Positions 57,532-64,000 of a DNA stretch of 64,000 nt are shown piece after piece. Within the stretch, counting starts at the first letter, position 1; every line of letters starts with the position of its first letter. Position numbers and translations under genes: made by a program. This DNA comes from Leucaena leucocephala. Taxonomy: Eukaryota; Streptophyta; Magnoliopsida; Fabales; Fabaceae. A model generated the notes under the pieces. That model did no database searches. It worked only from the letters and a program-made list of their open reading frames with translations, and was not told the origin of the DNA. Location: positions 15,826,501 through 15,890,500 of the forward strand of contig CM073557.1 of NCBI GenBank assembly GCA_037074615.1, in the 5' to 3' direction.

Positions 57532-60500
57532 ATGACGACTAGTAATACTGCTACATTATCGCTGCGATCTGTCCTTGAGAAGGACAAACTCAATGGGACA
57601 AACTTTCTTGACTGGTTTAGGAACTTGAGAATTGTTCTCAAGCAGGAAAGAAAGGCGCATGTCCTAGATCAACCCATTCCTGAGGAGCCAGCCGCCAATG
57701 CTCCCAGAGCTCAGAGAGATGCTTATATGAAGCATAAGGAAGACTCTGTCGATGTGGGATGCTTGATGCTAGCCACCATGGTTCCGGAGCTCCAAAGAGA
57801 TCTGGAACACATGGAGGCTTATGAGATGATTGTGCATCTCAAGGAAATGTTCCAGCAACAGGCAAGGCAAGAGAGGTATGAGACCACTAAGGCCTTACAT
57901 TCCTGCAAGATGGCTGAAGGTGCATCAGTCAGTGCTCATGTCTTAAAGATGAAAGGGTACATTGATCACCTTGAACGGCTTGGATTTCCCATGAGCCAGG
58001 AGTTAGCTACAGATTTGATCTTAAACTCACTCCCGGAAAGTTATGACCAGTTTGTTATGAACTACAACATGAACAACATGGAGAAATCTATTTCTGAACT
58101 GCATGGGATGCTTAAAACTGCTGAGCCGAGTCTTAAGAAGAAACCCAGTAGTGTTTTGATGGTTCAGAAAGGAAAGGGTACGAAAAAGAAAGGCAAAGGC
58201 AAGGGGAAGGGTCATGGCTCATCAGGTAAGACCAAAGAGTCAGGCAAGCCCGAAACCAAGCCTGCACCAAAGAAGGCAAAGCCTCCGAAGGAAGGAGTCT
58301 GCTTCTTCTGCAATGAACCGGGTCATTGGAAGAGGAATTGCAAACTCTACCTCGAAGATCTGAAAAAGAACAAGAAGGATAGCGGGGCTATCGCTTCAGG
58401 TATTTATGTTATAGACATTCATCTTTCTACTTCCACCTCATGGGTATTAGATACTGCATGTGGTTCTCACATTTGTACGAATGTGCAGGGACTAAAGGAC
58501 AGTAGGAAGCTGAAAAGGGGTGAAGTTGACCTACGAGTTGGAAACAGAGCAAGGGTTGCTGCGTTAGCTGTAGGCACTTATGAATTAGTTCTGCCCACTG
58601 GGCTTTTGTTAGTTTTGAACAATTGCTATTATGTTCCTGCTTTAAGTAGTAACATTGTTTCACTTTCTTATTTGGATAAGGAAGGTTTCACTTCCATTGC
58701 TGGGAATAGTAGATGTTCTATTTATCGTAATGATGTTTTCTATGCTCATGGTGATTTGCATGTTGATCATTACATATTAAATTTGGAACAACCCAATCAT
58801 GGAAATATCTATAACATAACCGCCAAAAGGGTCAAACCAAACGATTTGAATCCCACATACCTCTGGCACTGTCGTCTGGGCCACATAAATGAGAAACGCA
58901 TTTCCAAACTCCATCAAGATGGATTTCTAAACTCATTTGATTTTGAATCATATGACACTTGCGAGTCTTGCTTGTTAGGAAAGATGACAAAGTCACCTTT
59001 CACTGGGCACAGTGAGAGGGCCACTGATTTATTGGGCCTCATACATACAGATGTGTGTGGACCGATGAACACAAATGCCAGAGGAGGTTATTCGTACTTC
59101 ATAACATTCATAGATGATTTCAGCAGATATGGGTACATCTATCTAATGAAACATAAATCTGAATCTTTTGAAAAGTTCAAGATATTTCAAAATGAAGTAC
59201 AAAACCAGCTTGGCAAAACAATTAAAGCCCTTCGATCTGATCGGGGTGGTGAATATTTGAGCCAAGAGTTCATAGATCATCTTAGGAATTGTGGGACACT
59301 CTCACAATTGACTCCTCCAGGGACACCACAATGGAATGGCGTTTCTGAACGGAGAAATCGAACACTATTAGATATGGTTCGATCCATGATGAGTCGAACA
59401 GATCTTCCACCCTCCTTTTGGGGCTATGCCCTAGAAACAGCTGCGTTCACACTAAATCGTGTTCCATCTAAGGCAATCGAAAAGACTCCGTATGAGATAT
59501 GGACTGGGAGGACGCCTAGTTTATCTTTCCTCAAGATTTGGGGATGCGAGGTCTATGTTAAGCAACAAGCCTCAGACAAATTAGCGCCCAAATCCTCAAA
59601 ATGCCTTTTTGTGGGATATCCTAAGGAAACCAAGGGATATTACGTCTACAACCCTGCTGATAACAAAGTGTTTGTTGTCAGAAATGGTACCTTTCTTGAA
59701 CGAGAATTTATCTCTAAAAGAACCAGTGGGAGTAAGGTACAACTCGAAGAAGTTCGAGAGCTACAAGACACCACAGAACTGCAGATGGAAAATAGAGAAG
59801 ACTCACAACAAGTTGTTGAGACTCCTCAAGTCACGCAAGGTCCACGAAAGTCTAATAGGACACGACTTCAGCCTCAGAGATATGGATTTCTGATTTCTGA
59901 TAGTCGTGATGTGTTGCTCATTGAGCATAATGAGCCGACTACCTATCGAGAAGCTATAGTGGGACCAAACTCCGAAAAATGGCTTAGTGCCATGAAGTCT
60001 GAGATGCAATCCATGTACGACAATCAGGTTTGGACCTTAGTCGACCCGCCTGAAGGTGTAAAAACCGTCGGGTGCAAGTGGGTTTTCAAAGAGAAAACTG
60101 ACATGGATGGCAATGTAAATGTCTTCAAGGCACGACTGGTTGCAAAAGGTTTTACTCAAACTCATGGTGTGGACTATGATGAGACCTTTTCCCCAGTAGC
60201 AATGGCCAAATCAATCAGAATCCTCTTTGCTATTGCAGCATATTATGACTATGAAATATGGCAGATGGACGTCAAGACAGCCTTCCTTAATGGAAAGCTC
60301 CTTGAGGACGTGTACATGACACAACCTGAAGGGTTTGTGCGTTCCGAGGACTCTGGTAAAGTGTGCAAGCTTCAAAGGTCCATTTATGGACTAAAGCAAG
60401 CCTCTCGGAGTTGGAATCATCGTTTTGATGAAGTAATCAAAGAGTTTGGATTTCTTCAAAACATTGATGAACCTTGTGTGTACAAGAAGGTTAGTGGGAG

Positions 60501-61515
60501 CACAGTTGTGTTTTTAGTACTCTATGTCGATGACATCCTACTTATTGGGAATGACATTCCTACCTTGCAGATTGTCAAGTCTTGGTTAGGAAAGTCTTTC
60601 TCGATGAAAGACTTGGGTGAAGCCACCTACATCCTAGGAATCAGGATCTATAGAGATAGATCTAAAAGACTTCTAGGACTCAGTCAGAGTACATACATAG
60701 ACAAAATACTGCATAGGTTCAGTATGCACGAATCAAAGAGGGGTTTCATACCCATGTCTCATGGTACTCACCTCAGCAAAGATCTGTGTCCTAGTACATC
60801 TGATCAGCGAGGTCGCATGAGTAAGGTTCCATATGCCTCGGCCATAGGATCTATCATGTACGCCATGTTATGTACTCGACCGGATGTCTCGTTTGCCTTA
60901 AGTATGACTAGCAGATACCAACAGGACCCTGGTGAGGGCCATTGGACTGCTGTCAAGAATATCCTTAAGTACTTAAGAAGGACTAAGGACTTATTCTTGG
61001 TCTATGGTGGATTGGATGATGAGCTCTGTGTAACTGGTTACACAGATGCGAGTTTCCAAACTGACCAGGACGACCAAAAATCGCAGTCTGGATACATATT
61101 CCTCCTCAATAATGGAGCAGTAAGCTGGAAGAGCTCTAAGCAGGGCACTGTAGCAGATTCTGCAACGGAAGCTGAGTATATAGCAGCATCTGATGCAGCT
61201 AAGGAAGCCGTTTGGATCAGGAAGTTCATCACAGAACTAGGGGTGATACCTACCATCTCAGATCCAATAACTTTGCTCTGTGACAATAGCGGTGCTATTG
61301 CACAGGCCAAAGAGCCTAGGTCACATCAAAGGACCAAGCATATACTCAGGCGGTTTCATCTCATCAGAGAAATCAACGATAGAGGTGATATAAAAATATG
61401 CAAAGTAGCAGGAGAAGATAATGTTGCTGATCCTCTAACAAAGCCGCTTGTGCAGGCAAAGCATGAGCGTCATGTTAGGTCAATGGGAATTAGTCAAATT
61501 AATGATTGTACCTAG
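57532..61515 (+). CDS. Copia gag-pol polyprotein, intact
   Basis: One 1327-residue frame, ATG 57532, TAG 61513. Gag at residues 1-250 (UBN2-like; LNGTNFLDWFRNL, SCKMAEGASVSAHVLKMKGY), Lys/Gly-rich linker, CCHC knuckle CFFCNEPGHWKRNC at 257-270. Protease WVLDTACGSHIC with Asp307. Integrase: HHCC zinc site 446-480 (H-C-R-L-G-H, C-E-S-C) and core with Asp507, Asp570, Glu606 (D-D-35-E). Reverse transcriptase about 850-1090 with FKARLVAKGFTQ, MDVKTAFLNG and YVDD 998-1001. RNase H with Asp1172, Glu1215, Asp1251, ending DNVADPLTKPL. It encodes everything needed to make particles, reverse transcribe and integrate. It ends 14 bp before the 3' LTR. The old copy at 17650-21632 is its damaged relative. 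Confidence 0.98.
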   Translation: MTTSNTATLSLRSVLEKDKLNGTNFLDWFRNLRIVLKQERKAHVLDQPIPEEPAANAPRAQRDAYMKHKEDSVDVGCLMLATMVPELQRDLEHMEAYEMIVHLKEMFQQQARQERYETTKALHSCKMAEGASVSAHVLKMKGYIDHLERLGFPMSQELATDLILNSLPESYDQFVMNYNMNNMEKSISELHGMLKTAEPSLKKKPSSVLMVQKGKGTKKKGKGKGKGHGSSGKTKESGKPETKPAPKKAKPPKEGVCFFCNEPGHWKRNCKLYLEDLKKNKKDSGAIASGIYVIDIHLSTSTSWVLDTACGSHICTNVQGLKDSRKLKRGEVDLRVGNRARVAALAVGTYELVLPTGLLLVLNNCYYVPALSSNIVSLSYLDKEGFTSIAGNSRCSIYRNDVFYAHGDLHVDHYILNLEQPNHGNIYNITAKRVKPNDLNPTYLWHCRLGHINEKRISKLHQDGFLNSFDFESYDTCESCLLGKMTKSPFTGHSERATDLLGLIHTDVCGPMNTNARGGYSYFITFIDDFSRYGYIYLMKHKSESFEKFKIFQNEVQNQLGKTIKALRSDRGGEYLSQEFIDHLRNCGTLSQLTPPGTPQWNGVSERRNRTLLDMVRSMMSRTDLPPSFWGYALETAAFTLNRVPSKAIEKTPYEIWTGRTPSLSFLKIWGCEVYVKQQASDKLAPKSSKCLFVGYPKETKGYYVYNPADNKVFVVRNGTFLEREFISKRTSGSKVQLEEVRELQDTTELQMENREDSQQVVETPQVTQGPRKSNRTRLQPQRYGFLISDSRDVLLIEHNEPTTYREAIVGPNSEKWLSAMKSEMQSMYDNQVWTLVDPPEGVKTVGCKWVFKEKTDMDGNVNVFKARLVAKGFTQTHGVDYDETFSPVAMAKSIRILFAIAAYYDYEIWQMDVKTAFLNGKLLEDVYMTQPEGFVRSEDSGKVCKLQRSIYGLKQASRSWNHRFDEVIKEFGFLQNIDEPCVYKKVSGSTVVFLVLYVDDILLIGNDIPTLQIVKSWLGKSFSMKDLGEATYILGIRIYRDRSKRLLGLSQSTYIDKILHRFSMHESKRGFIPMSHGTHLSKDLCPSTSDQRGRMSKVPYASAIGSIMYAMLCTRPDVSFALSMTSRYQQDPGEGHWTAVKNILKYLRRTKDLFLVYGGLDDELCVTGYTDASFQTDQDDQKSQSGYIFLLNNGAVSWKSSKQGTVADSATEAEYIAASDAAKEAVWIRKFITELGVIPTISDPITLLCDNSGAIAQAKEPRSHQRTKHILRRFHLIREINDRGDIKICKVAGEDNVADPLTKPLVQAKHERHVRSMGISQINDCT

Positions 61516-61529
61516 TGCAAGTGGGAGGT
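61516..61529 (+). promoter_or_regulatory. Polypurine tract
   Basis: GCAAGTGGGAGGT directly before the 3' LTR; primes plus-strand DNA synthesis. The old family A element has the same tract. Confidence 0.85.
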
Positions 61530-63530
61530 TGTTGGAAATCGTGCCCTAGGGGCCAATCATTGTCTTATGAACATTATTGATTTATGAATTTATTAATTGA
61601 GTTATCATATTATTTGCATGTTTACTATGATGACCATCCTTGGATAATTCATGATATTATCCTAAATGTCCCTGGTCGATCATCTATGTGGGAGCACAGA
61701 TGAAATAAGACCAGTATGACTTTGAAGATGTATAGAGATATAAATCAAAGTCATAAGCACATGTAAGAGTACAGGGTGTTGGACCGACCCGCTATGAGAG
61801 AACTGCATGGGTAACGTCATAAGCTTCTCTCATATACAAACCATGTCAATATGCCCTTTGACCTGAGATCATCATGGATTCCTACATGACAAAACGCTCA
61901 GCTTTGACCTAGTCAAAAGTCACTTTTGACCGAGTGATCATAAAGACTATGTTTGGGCTTAGTGGTTTTTCATGCGGAGGAATGTGAATGGTCAAGATGG
62001 AATTTGTCCCTCACATTCGTGGAGAGATATTACTGGGCCCCTCGATGAGTGAGTCTGAGAAATGTATGGCCATACTGTAATGGAAAGGTAGTTCCATTTC
62101 TATAGTCAGACTACTCAGGGATCGAGAAAGTAACGGTCGGGAATAGGAGGATGACATTATCCATGCCTCATCCATGACCAAAATATCGCGTGACAGAAGG
62201 GACATGATATGGTTGTATAAAAGGTTACATCGTTTATCGATCCTCATATGATTTGGGTAGTTGTTATGTCTTGCTAGAGACCGCTTGCGACTTGTGGGCT
62301 AGTATAGCAAATGGCCCACTGCCAACTTCATATGGGCCTACAGGGTCGCACACAAAATAGCCCAACACGAGCTATGATGTCCAGATTCATTGAATCTAAG
62401 ACATGTCCAGATTCAATGAAAGATCCAGGTGAATGTATATATATATTTATTTATATTTATATTCGTATATATATAAATTCGTATATATATATATATTATA
62501 TATATGAGATATATGAGATTTAATTTATAAGGATAAATTAAATCCCTATCATGTTTGAATTCGAAATTCAAATTGATAGGATATCTCATATAAGAGATAT
62601 TTATAAGATTTAATTTATAAGGATAAATTAAATCTCTATCACGTTTGAAATTCGAAATTCAAATTGATAGGATATCTCATATAAGAGATATTTATAAGAT
62701 TTAATTTATAAGGATAAATTAAATCTCTATCACGTTTGAAATTCGAAATTCAAATTGATAGGATATCTCATATAAGAGATATTTATAAGATTTAATTTAT
62801 AAGGATAAATTAAATCTCTATCACGTTTGAAATTCGAAATTTAAATTGATAGGATATCTCAAATTTGATTTATGGGAATAAATCAAATATAACTCAGTCT
62901 CATCTTTATTTAAAGTTAAATAAATAAGTAATTAAATCTGTGGGACGGATTTAATATTATTTTATTTAATTAGTTTCTTATAAAATTATACAATATATGA
63001 TATTGTATCAATTCGGAATTAATATAAGATTAACTCCAAAATCCAATTAGGTTAGGTGGAAAAACGCATAGCATCCTCTATATCTGATTGGAGGAGCTAC
63101 GTTTGAAAATAACATAGAACACAAAAGGCCGAACGGAATCTGCAAAAGGTTTGCAGACAAGAAACTGCCGAAATAGAGACGGAGACTTGTGAAAGCCTTG
63201 GAGGGACAGGAGACGCTAGCACGTCGTTCGTGGTTGGAACGCTGTTCGTGTGGATACCAGTAGAGGAAGCCGACCTGAGGCGTCGACTTCTTGTGATGGG
63301 AAAGAGACCACCGTCCGCGGAGAGAATCTGTGAAGGTCGCTGAGGAACACTCCGTCGATTTCTTGCGATCAGAAAGAGATCACCACCCACGTAGAGAAGC
63401 TGTGAAATTCGCTGAGCAACACTAAGGGTAAGGATTCTTTCCACTTGACTTAAACACATACGGCAGATCCTGGCAAGGAATGGAAAATTTTTAAAGTTTA
63501 TTTCCGCTGCGTGTCTTCCAATTCCTTACA
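61530..63530 (+). repeat. 3' LTR of the intact copia
   Basis: 2001 bp, offset 7241 from the 5' LTR; every part compared is identical, including all four 91-bp units (62516-62861). Confidence 0.97.
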
Positions 63531-64000
63531 GTTATATGTAGGAATTTCGGCAGGATTGTCTTTGTATAATCGCCCTTCTAAAAATCCTATATAGACTGTG
63601 AATGTTTCAAATCACCTGCAAACGTTTTTAAAATAACTAGAATCTTATCTATAGACTAGGTGGAGCATCTAAACTTCACCTAAAATATTACAAGTATTTC
63701 ATGAATTTATAATTACATTAATAGTAGATATACCAAAAGCATCAATGCTTTGGATCAGAATGAGGCTCTTCACTGCTCAGCTGGAGGATTAGGGTTTACA
63801 GCACTATCTGAAGCTAAAATAATCTATCGGTAAATGGCGTCCCAAAAATATAATTTAAAATAAGTAAAGAAACAATTTCAACATGTTTAAATGTAAATAA
63901 TAACATTTTGTAATTAAATATAACTATTATGGTAAACAATTTATTTCAGGAAATCCATTTAAAACAATCATTTCAAAACAATCCATTTTCTGTAGGACTT
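63531..64000 (-). mobile_element. Family B LTR, inner copy, right part
   Basis: After the second GTTAT the family B LTR resumes (GGAATTTCGGCAGGATTGTC; GAGGCTCTTCACTGCTCAG), parallel to 53495-53950 of the outer copy, and runs off the window. Confidence 0.85.

Larger units (their letters stand above)
54289..63530 (+). mobile_element. Intact family A Ty1/copia retrotransposon
   Basis: 9242 bp: two 2001-bp LTRs with no difference seen, 5-bp target duplication GTTAT, primer site, leader, one uninterrupted polyprotein with all catalytic motifs, polypurine tract. LTR length near 2 kb, total near 9 kb, a single gag-pol frame and the TGGTATCAGAGC primer site fit the Angela/BARE-type copia lineage; the lineage call is an inference. 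Identical LTRs mean a very recent insertion. It looks capable of autonomous transposition. Confidence 0.97.

Overview
The window looks like AT-rich nuclear DNA of a eudicot plant. The evidence is plant Ty1/copia and Ty3/gypsy elements with plant-type primer sites, a lectin receptor kinase of the ZmPK1 type, a plant group-I-like bZIP gene with introns, and hAT/MITE-type elements. I see no intact host gene. Almost everything is transposable elements of different ages, with a few host pseudogenes between them.

Layout. 1-332: decayed copia integrase tail. About 1470-8040: minus-strand Athila/Tat-like gypsy remnant (gag, protease, no reverse transcriptase or integrase found) carrying several blocks of a paired 8-bp palindrome. 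9500-9844: lone minus-strand LTR with primer site. 9895-11360 (+) and 13003-15024 (-): two ZmPK1-like receptor kinase pseudogenes, tail to tail. 15861-24618: full-length but dead copia element on the minus strand (family A), splitting an unidentified coiled-coil reading frame. 25577-30455: long LTR of a gypsy-like element (family B) with a tRNA-like head, split by a family A solo LTR, followed by primer site and gag relic. 32098-35090: another dead minus-strand copia, cut by a family A LTR fragment. 35170-40130: mostly unrecognised, with a SINE-like element, an integrase scrap and small repeats. 40143-40631: MITE. 40737-43116: internally deleted copia. About 43240-47886: bZIP pseudogene split by a family A solo LTR. 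48354-49113: non-autonomous hAT. 49134-52239: second family B LTR. 53357-64000: three-level nest, with a family B LTR containing a second family B LTR, which contains an intact family A element (54289-63530) with no visible difference between its LTRs and one uninterrupted 1327-residue polyprotein.

Family A (Angela/BARE-like copia by size and order) is the main actor: one intact copy, one old full-length copy, two solo LTRs and one fragment. All four complete insertions have perfect 5-bp target duplications (GTTAT, GAAGA, GTATG, GGTGA). LTR length differences follow the copy number of a 91-bp hairpin-rich repeat.

The most unusual signal is the paired palindrome GTCGCGAC-N14-GTCGCGAC. It recurs in blocks across the gypsy remnant with nearly identical spacing (22/50/22/29/22/50/22). 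It is read in two protein frames where it crosses the coding part, and a pair with the same 22-bp spacing is present in family A LTRs.
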